In this document: positions 1 through 10,081 of the stretch, one piece after another
Layout of the letters: each line of letters opens with the position of its first letter
Numbering within the stretch: the first letter of the stretch is position 1
Assembly (NCBI GenBank): GCA_028583415.1
Contig: CM053267.1
Span: 43,760,834 to 43,824,833, forward strand
Reading direction: 5' to 3'
DNA from: Protea cynaroides
Taxonomy: Eukaryota > Streptophyta > Magnoliopsida > Proteales > Proteaceae
DNA: 64,000 nucleotides
Position numbers and translations under genes: made by a program
The notes under the pieces: model-generated
What the model was told of the DNA's origin: nothing
Database searches by the model: none
The model's input: the letters and a program-made list of their open reading frames with translations, nothing else

Positions 1-28
1 TTTTCTTAGTTGCAATGTTTCTTTGTAG

Positions 29-2082
29 GTTACATGGTCCTACACTTACACTAGACCAGGATACAAAGGAAAACACCACTCTGTCCCAAAGGACTGGTGG
101 ACAGAGGACATATCCAACCTTGACATAGGCATTTTTCGCGCCATAATTGCTGCAATCAGATCAACAAAAACTCTCCCACGGAAGCTTATTGGGGAAGCTT
201 TGCATGTCTATGCATATCGATGGCTACCGGAGATATCAAATAGCAGTTCCCCAGAGACTTCGGTATCTCAGACTGAATCAGTGGCGGAGAAGCATAGACA
301 GGTACTAGAGATTATTGTGAGCATGATTCCAGCTGAACGAGGTTCAGTATCAATTGGGTTCTTGTTAAGGCTCCTTAGCAAGGGAAAGACTCTAGGAGTG
401 TCTCCTTCAACAAAGGCTGAGCTTATAAGGAGATCTGGTCAGCAGTTAATGGAGGCAACGGTTAAGAATCTGATTTTTCCTTCACAGTCGTCTTCGGATA
501 GGCATTACTATGATACTGACTTGGTACTGGCAGTGTTAGAAAGTTTTTTGGCGGATTGGCGAAGACAAACCTCTCCAGAAGATGGTGAGTCTCTAAAGGA
601 GATAAGGAAGGTGGCAAAGCTTATTGATTCTTACCTCCAGGTCATCTCAAGACAGGATGTCAACATGCCAGCATTGAAGATGGTCACTCTTGCAGAATCC
701 TTACCGGAAATTGCCCGGCCAAAGCACGATGAGTTGTATAGGGCAATGAACATTTATCTCAAGGTAAATTTATTTCTTTGGAGACCATATAACTTTGAGA
801 AAACCTTGTCCATCCTTACGATTCTATACCATAGATGTGATCTGAATCCAAGTTATTTAGGAGTCAAGATTACTCTATGAGCTCTATGAATGGATCATAT
901 ACTGGTTATTGGTTGAAATTTTACCACAAAAACATCTGCTGTCCAATTCAACCATCAAAGAGCACAGAGTGGTACAACCCATTTTTGGGTTTTGCAATTT
1001 AAGATCCTAACCTTGCTGCTGATCTAGTTTCAGGATTCTGAAGGATTCTAAAGTACTCTTGAAAAATAATAAAAATGAATATAGCATTAACCATATGTGT
1101 TATATTCTTTCCTCTTCATTAAGAAAACGATATAGAAGAACCTAAGTAGCTGATATTCAGGTTTTCAACTGCCTGATTATAACCCAAAAACAAAAAAGAG
1201 AAAGAAAAGTTTGATTAGGATCGAACTGGCATTCAGGCCTTTACCATTTGGTGATTCTTGTCATGGATAATAGATCATAGGGCTTATTGGCTTTAAAATT
1301 CAGTGTTTAAATATTCCCAGTACTGCAACTGTGCTTTAGTGGGTGAGCTGAGCCTGTGCCGGAAAATCCCTCTATGAGGTGACCTGAGCACAACCCAAGT
1401 GAAATACATCTAGCAAAGCTTGGTTCACTGCCAGCAATATATTTTTGTAGACAAAAACATTGCTTTAATAACAATCTTTTTGCAGGTTCGGTAGTTTTTG
1501 TTACCTTATGATTTCACTATCTGTAAGTTTGAATTGTCCAGTATTTTTAACCACCTGAACTGCCTTCCTGGGCACCAGGAGCACCCGGATCTCACCAAAG
1601 CTGAGAAAAAGCGCCTATGCAGGATTCTAGACAGTCGGAAGCTGTCCCCTGAAGTATGCGCACATGCAATAAGAAACGAGCGGCTGCCACTGAGAACTGT
1701 TCTGCAAGTCCTGTTCCATGAACAAGAAAGTGGAGCCAGACCAACTCCTCAGAAACCACCACGATCTGAGATGACCCAAGGAGGAGAGTATCCACAATCG
1801 GTTGCCCAAGGTGACAATCATGGTAAGTCAAAATTGGGGCTGGAGGAACAATTTAGTGGCATTGAGAGCTTAGGGAAGGCCACAAGTCCTAGTATCGTGG
1901 AGAGAGTTCATCGAACAACAATGAAATCAGATGGAAAGAAGAAGTTGGATTCAGAAAGGAAGGTGGAGGAGGGGAAGGTAAGGGAGATTAGAGAAGAAGG
2001 GATGTCCGGAAGCCTGGAGCCTAAGAAGGCCAAAGGAGGGAAAAGTAAATCAGCCAGCCATAGTAGAGGTGGAGACAGATAA
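29..2082 (+). CDS. NPH3-family protein, C-terminal part (5' end outside window)
   Basis: This is the 3' part of a plant NPH3/RPT2-family gene. The family gives plasma-membrane-associated substrate adaptors for CUL3 ubiquitin ligases that work with phototropins and in auxin-transport signalling. Two exons are readable: 29-763, entered after an acceptor ending TTTGTAG, and 1579-2082, after an acceptor ending CACCAG. They join in phase 0 and give 412 residues. The NPH3 domain is recognisable from PKDWWTEDI near the start, through DELYRAMNIYLK at the exon border, to NERLPLRTVLQVLFHEQ. The last ~80 residues are lysine- and glutamate-rich with no recognised domain. An N-terminal BTB domain, usual in the family, must lie left of the window. 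The 815-bp intron has several in-frame stops. The family assignment is firm; the orthologue is not. Confidence 0.9.
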
Positions 2083-2670
2083 GTTATAGTTTACAGGAGA
2101 GCCTTGCTATTTGTTCTGCATTTCCTCTTCTACTACATTTTTCAATGTATGGTAAATAAGCCAGTCCTATAGAACTGGAATCCAAGTTGTCCAGCCTAGA
2201 TCAGAGTGGGGAAAAAACTTATGCAGAGAAGATTGAAACATAGTGCTTCAATGCAATTAATTAGTTAATTACTAGCATTTTCATATCAGATTTATATCAT
2301 TGAATGCTTGTGTAGACTCACATTTCTATCTTCCTTTCTATAATGGGTTTTTTTTTTGCTGACAATTTCTTTCATGGGTTGCATAGTTTGAATTGTAAGA
2401 CATGATAGAAGATTGAAGACAACTAATCTCCAGTAAAACACACTCACATGCACAATTTCATGGTGTCATTCAGTTATCAGTTTGAGTAGATCAAAATCAT
2501 CACTTTGCCGTAGCTTTTCACTCGGGAGATCTATTGAATCCGAGGGCTGTAATATCTCACTGGTTCAATTTATTCTTTATATATAAATTGTTTTGAGCCC
2601 CAAACTGCCCAAGACAAAAAGTGACTGAAGATAAAATACAGAAACGAGCTCAGAATTACTTAAAAAGAGA
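2083..2670. other. Convergent 3' flanks of the NPH3-family and XERICO-like genes
   Basis: The two genes converge here, and no coding potential is seen. The stretch should hold both 3' UTRs and polyadenylation signals. It is AT-rich with T-runs; no repeat family was recognised. Confidence 0.5.
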
Positions 2671-2913
2671 TTCACTTCTGTAGTCTGTACACTAACTTCT
2701 GTGCCAAAAAAGAGACATCTTCATGATTCATGGGGCGAAACACGCAAACAAGAAAGGCGCAAAATAAGCATCGACCACACAGACGAACTGCTATCACTAT
2801 GTCCTGTACAGCACTGCCATGTACAGACTGACCCAAAAATGTAAAATGTAAAATGTTACTCACCGCAAATGAAACCCCGGTGGCTTCTCAATTCTTATGA
2901 CACGATGACACAT

Positions 2914-3366
2914 TCACCATATACAGGACGCTTCTTGTTCGGGAATCAAAGGTGTTCTACAGAGCGGGCAGGTGATGTTCCAGTAATCTAGCCACTTCTC
3001 CAAACAAATCTTGTGGAACAAGTGGTCACAACACAACTGATTCACCTCCGAGTCTGGTTCAAACCGGTTCAGACAGACCGGACACTCTTGTTCAGACTGG
3101 TTGCAATTGAAGATAGAGCCAAACTGGGTCGCCGGCGTCCGGTACCTGAATTCCTCTATGAAGGTATCTGATGGGGTTAGATGAAATTCAAATTGCTCTG
3201 CTGTGGTCTCGACAGAATCTACTGTTGTCAATGCTGATAATCGGATACCCACTATGTGAAGTATAGAACGGACTATGCCTTTGACGATTGAGATGGAGAG
3301 AGCTGTGTTTACCAGGAGGATGCAGAGAACTCCTTCGGATGGAGCAGGGAGGCTTGAGAGACCCAT
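2914..3366 (-). CDS. XERICO: XERICO-like RING-H2 E3 ubiquitin ligase
   Basis: A single-exon 150-residue protein. XERICO-type ligases promote drought tolerance and abscisic-acid accumulation in Arabidopsis, probably by ubiquitinating factors in ABA turnover. The N terminus MGLSSLPAPSEGVLCILLVN is nearly diagnostic of the family. A hydrophobic stretch at residues 14-41 fits a membrane segment. The RING-H2 finger is complete: C95-x2-C98-x14-C113-x-H115-x2-H118-x2-C121-x11-C133-x2-C136. The length matches the short plant family. The leader probably extends to about 4580 and may contain an intron: a GTAAGT donor lies at 4382-4377 on the minus strand. A TATATATA box near 4608-4617 suits a minus-strand start site close by. 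Relatives such as RHA1/RHA2-type RING proteins are less likely because of the N terminus. Confidence 0.93.
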   Translation of the reverse strand: MGLSSLPAPSEGVLCILLVNTALSISIVKGIVRSILHIVGIRLSALTTVDSVETTAEQFEFHLTPSDTFIEEFRYRTPATQFGSIFNCNQSEQECPVCLNRFEPDSEVNQLCCDHLFHKICLEKWLDYWNITCPLCRTPLIPEQEASCIW

Positions 3367-4620
3367 TTTGAATCGTTAGATAGAGATATTGGATTTCGGG
3401 GTATTGAGATCAATCCAGAGAAAGTAATGATCTGGTATATCTACTAAAAACTTGAACTGAAACTCAGTATGTATTGGAAGAAAGATGTGAGGAATTTCAG
3501 TGATGCAGAGAAGAAGAATGCAACGACAACGATGGATAGGAAATCAAAGACCGCCTCTCGTCTTATCGCCCAAAGCTAGCTGGAGAAGCAGAAATTTTGT
3601 CCTTCTACACAACTACAAGAAAGGGAAAAAAATATTCAGAATATTGAATCACGAAAGCCATGGGAAAAGGATACGATCAACTAATTAAGCTTGTAATTAA
3701 AGTACTCACAACAGAAAGGATTTAACTTTCAAATCAACTCTGTCAAGTTTCAATAACTAGAAAGTATCAACGAAACCAGCCATAATAAAGAAAACATGCG
3801 ATCAATTACTGAACCAAACACCGGATCAAATTCCTTTAAGCCGAGCAGAAATAAAATCAGATTAAGAAATTGTGGACCAAAAAGACGAAAATTTTCTTGT
3901 ATAAATGAATCACTCCTCCCCCTCCCTTACTAGAAAACCAAATAACTTCTTCACCTAGTGAGGAAGTGTAGAACGACGACAAGAATATTGGTTTGGGGTG
4001 GAAAACCCAATCACCCAACACTCGGATGAAGTCTCTTCAACATGGAAATTCTAAGGCAGATAAAAAATCAGATTAAAATTTTAAATCTATGATAAAGCAT
4101 GTCCAGTGTAATAGGAAACGTGAAGAATTTTAAAAAAAAAATCTCAATAAAAGAAGCAAAAAAAAGTTCAAGAGGTGAGGAAAAAAAAAAAGGAAAAGGA
4201 AACGAAATTTTCCAACCTGTACAACATGAAAAATGCACGGAACCAAAAAATAAAAATAAAAATCGATAGTTTCGCAAAGAAGGTTTCGAATTGCAGATAT
4301 TTGAATAATCAAATCAATAAGAGAGCAGTTTAACTGCTCAATACGCAGAAAAGAGAGAGAGAGAGAGAAAAGAAAGACTTACATATTAGGGCAAACTTTG
4401 ATTGTCTGTGAGAGGAAGAGGAAATCTCAGATGGATGAGTAGAAGGTTCTCAACTGTATAGAAATTATTTGCGTGTTGTATGTTGCCGTGTTAGATGACT
4501 TTCAGCCGACAATGGAGGCGAAGGAAACAATAACAAGGGTAGAAGGAGAAGAGACGACTGAGGAAGATTCATCGGATCCTCAAATGTTGATTAGATAGTC
4601 TTCCCCGTCTATATATATAA
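3367..4620 (-). promoter_or_regulatory. Probable 5' leader (with possible intron) and core promoter of the XERICO-like gene
   Basis: No coding potential is seen. It contains a GA-repeat at about 4348-4370, a candidate minus-strand splice donor GTAAGT at 4382-4377 and a TATA-like tract at 4608-4617. A 5' UTR intron is known in Arabidopsis XERICO as far as I recall; the acceptor here could not be fixed. Confidence 0.4.
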
Positions 4621-5138
4621 AAAGGAAGTATATACCGACCGACAGCATGTACATCTGTCTCCATCTTGTCTTCTGCCTCCTCCTCTTTCTCCTTTCTCTC
4701 ACCTACTGAATTTTCTTTGTAACATTTCAACTTGCCAGGCTAGTTTTCCTTCTTATATACTACTATGTATATTATGAGAAAATTATAAATTACATCTTCT
4801 GTCGGTATGGTTTGTCGATTGGGTGTCGACTCGAATAAGGGATTAGGATTTTTTTTAAAATCATGTGTCGACCATCCGATGTGGACATCTCCCTCCTCCC
4901 TATACCCTGAAGTACAAGAAAGAAACGATTTGAATCCAATCATCGACAGATAAGTACTGTAGTCAAGTTCATACCCTCTCTAGTGACTAGTCTCCTCTAT
5001 ATAGTTTTTGACTCTTGACCATTATTTCCTTTTTATATTGTCGACGCCCTGGAAGTGATATTTAATATGAATTTATTTGGGTTTTATTATTTTTCAATAT
5101 TATTCTATGGACCGAGTTGGGAACAACCAATTAAACAG
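4620..5138. other. Intergenic AT-rich spacer
   Basis: This is upstream of the XERICO-like promoter. There are no convincing genes and no recognised repeat; the short open frames show no codon structure. Confidence 0.4.
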
Positions 5139-5443
5139 TCAGCCAGGAGATAAAATTTTCTGCTCTAACATAGTTTTTGGATTGTCAAAAATACAGTGAA
5201 TAATGCATGAAAATGAGGAATCATTCACTATGAAAGGTCAGTCAAGAGAAAAAAAAAAAAATCTGTTCTATCATAGTTTTTAGATTGTCAAAATTACAGT
5301 GAATATATAATGCATGAAAATGAGGAATCATCCACCATGAAAGTTCAGCCAGGAAATAAAATTTTCTGTTCTATCATAGTTTTTAGATTGTCAAAATTAC
5401 AGTGAATAATAATGCATGAAAATGAGGAATCATCCACTATGAT
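5139..5443. repeat. Tandem repeat, three ~100-bp units
   Basis: Three head-to-tail units start at about 5139, 5236 and 5342. Each contains a TCAGYCARGA start, CATAGTTTTT, GATTGTCAAAA, TACAGTGAATA, ATGCATGAAAATGAGGAATC and an ACYATGA end. Unit 2 carries an A-run and an extra TATA. Units 2 and 3 look closer to each other than to unit 1. No coding role is apparent. Confidence 0.85.
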
Positions 5444-5748
5444 AGATTCCGGGCATTTCTCAAGTGAACATAATGGGTGTCCCATCTTCCCACTTTTCAC
5501 AATGAAACAGTAATTCTCTGGAACTAGGCTTATCAACTTTTGTTTATGGCTTCTGAGTTTAGAGGTCTGGTGTTGACCTTCTTTCAGCTTTCTCTGCAAG
5601 CCCTTCATGACAGTGAACCATCCATATTATGATTCAATCCATATCCGTCTGCGATCTTCCTCTTGTTTTCCTTAAGTAGAAGGAAGAATGAGCCAGTCCC
5701 ATCAACCACCTCCCATATGGGTAATCTGGTGATCCCATCACAGTTTTG

Positions 5749-5908
5749 GAGAAGAGTTCAGACCACCTGTATGTACATGTATTCTTCATAGGATCTCATT
5801 ACCGTCGATGTGGTGTGGGTCCCATCTCTAAAGTGTAGGACCCATCGGATATAGATGGTGATGGAATCTTAGGGAGGATACAAGTACATGCAGGTGAACT
5901 ATTCTCTT
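5749..5908. mobile_element. Foldback MITE-like element, copy A
   Basis: An element of ~160 bp whose ends are inverted copies of each other: ACCTGTATGTACATGTAT near the left and ATACAAGTACATGCAGGT near the right, flanked by GAGAAGAGTTCA and TGAACTATTCTC. A central GTGGGTCCC segment is shared with copy B about 430 bp downstream. It has no coding capacity. Confidence 0.7.
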
Positions 5909-6332
5909 TCGTGAAATTCCACCAAGAGTACTGCCACGATGTTCCTATGGGACCCTTAAGGTTCGACTGGATTACCTCCTTTTCAAGGAGAGCTAATGCT
6001 TGTTGGGTATTTTAGTTTGACACTATTTCACATCCAAAAAGAAACGAACTACGTCTGAGCCCAACTTAGAGAGACTACCATCATTATGAGTGGATAAACC
6101 TTTCCTTTCCCTTCTATAGAGAGGTAGTTGCCCCTTGAGAACACCACAAACTTGGTAGCAGGAAAAGAACAGTTCGCCACAAAAACATGTCTAACAGCGT
6201 TGACAATAAGAAGTAGCGGCGTTTTTAAAACTGCCGCGACCACCACCAAAGTGCAAATTCTTGTAGTGAAAATTTTATACATCTACAAATCTATTTTTTA
6301 AACAGATTATAGGGTGACGTTCCAAGACCTGA

Positions 6333-6490
6333 TGAGTTTGGATCACCTGCATATACATGTATTCTCCATGGGATCCCATCACTATGTATGTGGTGTGGGA
6401 CCCACCTCTACAATATGGGACCACTAGATATAAACGGTGATGGGATCCTAAAGAGAGGATACAAGTACATGCAGGTGAACCATTCTCTAC
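6333..6490. mobile_element. Foldback MITE-like element, copy B
   Basis: Same architecture and orientation as copy A at 5749-5908: left CACCTGCATATACATGTATT, right ATACAAGTACATGCAGGTG, and a central block GTGTGGGACCCACCTCT. The two copies are clearly related but diverged, which suggests two insertions or an old duplication. Confidence 0.7.
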
Positions 6491-7390
6491 CTTGATTACC
6501 TCTAGAATATGAGACCCACTCGGGATACAAAATTGTTATTACACAGGTTTCCTTCACCCCCTATCCCATAAAGGAAAGCACGACTGTGCATAAAATCTTT
6601 TGCCAATATGTAATACCAAGTCAGAGAAGGGTAGTTAAAATATTTATGTCGTTGGAGCTGAAATGCCTCGTAGTTTAAGGATTTGAAACCTCTCCTCCAA
6701 GAGTTTTTGGAGGAGAGGTGGCGCCCCCATTGGATGGACGACACCTGGAGCTCAGGTGAATTCAAGTCCTCCATCCGAACCGACACCAAGAGAGGATGTG
6801 GATCCTTAGTTTAATGGGAAGACTGAGCAACCAGCATATCCTACCCTGTTTGTTCATAGAACCTTCTCCTTAATTTAATAAATTATGATCAACAAGAATG
6901 ATGTTAAAAGCATATATATGATTCGATGGATGCTGTGGTTACCAATCTAGAGCTTCATATAGTAGTCCACCTGTATATGTTTAATCGTATTACTTTTGGA
7001 GCATATTAAAAAAAAAACGTGCTAGCAAAACACCATCCCTTTCAGAATGTGCTATCAAATCCTTGTGAATATCAGTATTTTTCCAATGCAATAGCATGAA
7101 TAATGTGAAGGAATAGTCTTATCTACATCCCACACCTAAGAATCTGCCATGTGGAATTGACCACATCTCAATAAAACTTTGAAAATCTATCGAAAATCCA
7201 AAAATTTTGAAGAATGATTGAAGCAATGACAGAAAAATTATATGTTTTAGGGGGAAAGATGGGTACACGAGTACTATCGCTTTTTCTCCTCATAAATACA
7301 TACTCTCACTTAATTTATTACTCTACCCCTTATTTATCTCCATGATCAACTTGGGGGTAAAAATACTGGGTTTAGGCTAAGTCCAAGCTC
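6491..7390. other. Intergenic spacer without recognised genes
   Basis: AT-rich sequence between the MITE copy and the LINE-like pseudogene. A short inverted segment CTCCTCCAAGAG / TTTTTGGAGGAGAGG is seen at about 6690-6720. Nothing else was recognised. Confidence 0.35.
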
Positions 7391-7395
7391 CCAAG

Positions 7396-8560
7396 CAATT
7401 CTTGTAGGTTTCTTTATTGAGAGAAAACCTTCTTTCTCTATGTCAAATCTGTGCTTGAAAAACAGTGGAAACCCAGAGGTACTGCAACACTTATTTGCTG
7501 TTAAATGATAGCTTTATTTTTAAGTTCTCTGATGAGGCCGACTTGGGTATTGTGCTGGAAAAGGGTGTGTATTTCGTGGCTGGAAAGCCCATCTTTTTGA
7601 AGCAGTGGGAAAGAAATTTTCACTTCAATAACTATGGAGTGAAATCTGTACCAATGTGGATTACTTTACCTGGCCTTCTCTTTTGCCTTGAGCATTATAT
7701 GCTCAGTCCTTGGTCACCCTCTGTATGCAGATAGGACCACTATGTTCAAAGAAAGGCTGGCCTATGCGTGAGTGTGCATCGAGTTTAATGGAGAATGTGA
7801 GCTGCTAGATAAGGTTCGCATTGAAGATGATCAGGGTAACATTTTCCTTCAACCAGTTCAGTTTGATTGGAGATTTGACCACTGCCCCCTTTGCAAGGTG
7901 TTCGAACATAAATCCGTGCATTGTTTGGTGACCCACAGGTGGTACTGCTGTGGCTTCATCTTCCATGCAGCGGAGAATGAAATCAATGAACAAAAATAGA
8001 AGTTTGATCCAATTACTGGGAACGAAGTAGGTAAGCTGTATGAGCCTTTGATTCCGATTACAGCGGAGGAAGGTGGCTCCAGTCCACCGCCTGAGTTGCT
8101 GCCAAGGGTGGATCAAGATGTTGGGGGAGGGAAGAATAAGGAGATTAGTCTTCGTGATCCAGTTGAAGAACCTCTTCTCAGACTGCTGGCTTTAGGAGAA
8201 GTTGCAGCAGCTCAATCGTGTGCGGCTGTGGTAGGTCGAGAAGCTGGGTCAAAGGGGAGGGAAAAGAAATCCACCAGCATTTCAAATAGTCTTCCTATTT
8301 CAGGTAGTGAAAACAGAGGCAAAAGTTTGAGCCCAGTGCAAGATATCTCAATTCAGGTATTTGCAAGAGGAGGTATTACTGATTCTTCCCATATTGCTAT
8401 TCTTAGCATACCAGGGGCTGAGCATGATGGAGATACGGACGGTGAGTCTGGGTCTCTGGCCATGTCTGATCTGCTAGGGGGTAAAACTCGAACCGAGTCC
8501 TTGGAATTACACTGGACTTAATATGCCTGCAACCGACACTGTGTTGTGGGCGCTTCCCTG
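7396..8560 (+). pseudogene. Broken LINE ORF1-like gene (DUF4283 and CCHC zinc knuckle)
   Basis: Remnant of the gag-like ORF1 of a plant non-LTR retrotransposon, or of a related DUF4283 protein. The DUF4283 part reads DEADLGIVLEKGVYFVAGKP and continues ...IFLKQWERNFHF at 7520-7730. It is followed in another frame by a zinc knuckle CPLCKVFEHKSVHC (C-x2-C-x4-H-x4-C) at about 7880-7922. There is a frameshift near 7450, a stop and frameshift near 7735-7770, and an in-frame TAG at 7997-7999. After that a low-complexity tail continues in frame to 8521. No reverse transcriptase follows. The identity of the element family is uncertain, but the coding relic is clear. Confidence 0.75.
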
Positions 8561-9280
8561 TCTTGGTGCAAGTAACCACCTCAATGGTTCCCCTTCCTCC
8601 CGGGATTGGGCTTCTACAATACAGGCTGAAGATAACTACTGGCATCTCATTTCTCTTCTGCTCTCTTTTTCTACATCCCTCACAGCCTCACCAAGGAGGC
8701 CCATTATTTAGTTTTTGGAGCATCAAAATTCAATCTTTCCAAAATTGAGTGACACACTACCAAAATTTCTGCTCTACCCTGTATCCGTTTCAAACTGATT
8801 TTGATTTAATAAATAACAAGAAGAATCCACATGCTGCCGGTGTATTCAGGGATCTACATACCAGGGGGAAATGGAAGTCCAGGGAGAGCTGATAGCGTAT
8901 AGGTAATACTTTTGGGGTTGCTGTGAAACGACTTCTACAATTCTGTTCATTCATTTGTTTTTTCAATGGCAGCAGAAAAAGATTTGAGGCTTAAAACTGG
9001 ACCTAAGACAAACTACTTCAATCCTGGGACACTTTGATAATGGTGACATATCTCATAGAAGCTATGACAAGTCTCCCAGGTTACAAGAAGAGAGATTTTG
9101 ATTAGTCATGTGCATGCCATTTTATTTCACATTGGTGTTTCAGCAGCATCACCTAACGTCTGCTGGGTAGGCAAAAACAAAATCACATGACTGCTCATAA
9201 CCCAATATGGAAATATGAATACTTGAATCCACTAAAGCAAGATAAAGAGGACAAAAAATCAGCTCTCTGTAACAAAGCAA
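8561..9280. other. Spacer between LINE relic and COL gene 3' flank
   Basis: No gene was recognised; it is moderately AT-rich. The COL transcript's 3' UTR may begin somewhere beyond 9280. Confidence 0.3.
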
Positions 9281-10081
9281 CACAAGATAGATGTTATTCT
9301 CTTCATCAAAAGCTTACATTCTGTCTAGAGATATTCAAAATTGCTAATAACTAAAGGTGATAAATAGCTCTAGGCGTTCAGAGGAATTCATGTAACTAGA
9401 ACTAACACTTATACAAGTAATCAACACTTTCAGTGCCAATCCTCCCGCGGCTAATTTACACTCTACAGTCCCAAATGAAAAAGCTACAACTCTTTTTCAC
9501 ATTTCTTTTCTTCTTTACACGGACTTTCTCCAATATCAACAAATTATATTGAGTACATAAGGTTCTTCTGTCAGACATGGAAGTAATCACCACCCACATT
9601 GTCATGGTAATTAAACCCCTCAAGTGCATCCATTAGGGGAAAAAGGTACAAAAATGGATGACGTGTACACGATCACATTGGCAGTGATTTGGGAGAGGGG
9701 GTGAGGTTTCGCAGAGATGAGAAGCTCTTGCCTTTCCGAGAAAAGGCGAAACATGTTTTCATGCCCTCGAAAAGGTTAGGGAATTGGCAACCATAGGATG
9801 AGTCATACAGAGGCAGGGGACTCATTTTCAATATCGTGATCAAAAGCCATCACTTCCATGGAGGTTGTTGCTGATGAAGCATGAGGTTCAGAAACAGAAC
9901 TCACCTACTACATCAGCCCGCCCTTCCCATTACCCTCACCCTCCCTGTTCCTTCTCTCAATAATATTTTGCACATGAGGACAACACAGTGCCCCTGTGAA
10001 ACAAGGGAAAAGTTTGTCATTACAAACAGAAGCAGGAAACACATCCAAATTTTCCTTGTAAGTACAGTTAAAACTTTACTC

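Noticed and set aside
8048..8711. Possible independent small genes at 8.0-8.7 kb
   Set aside because: The first is the in-frame continuation of the broken ORF1-like gene after a stop; the others show no similarity or codon structure.
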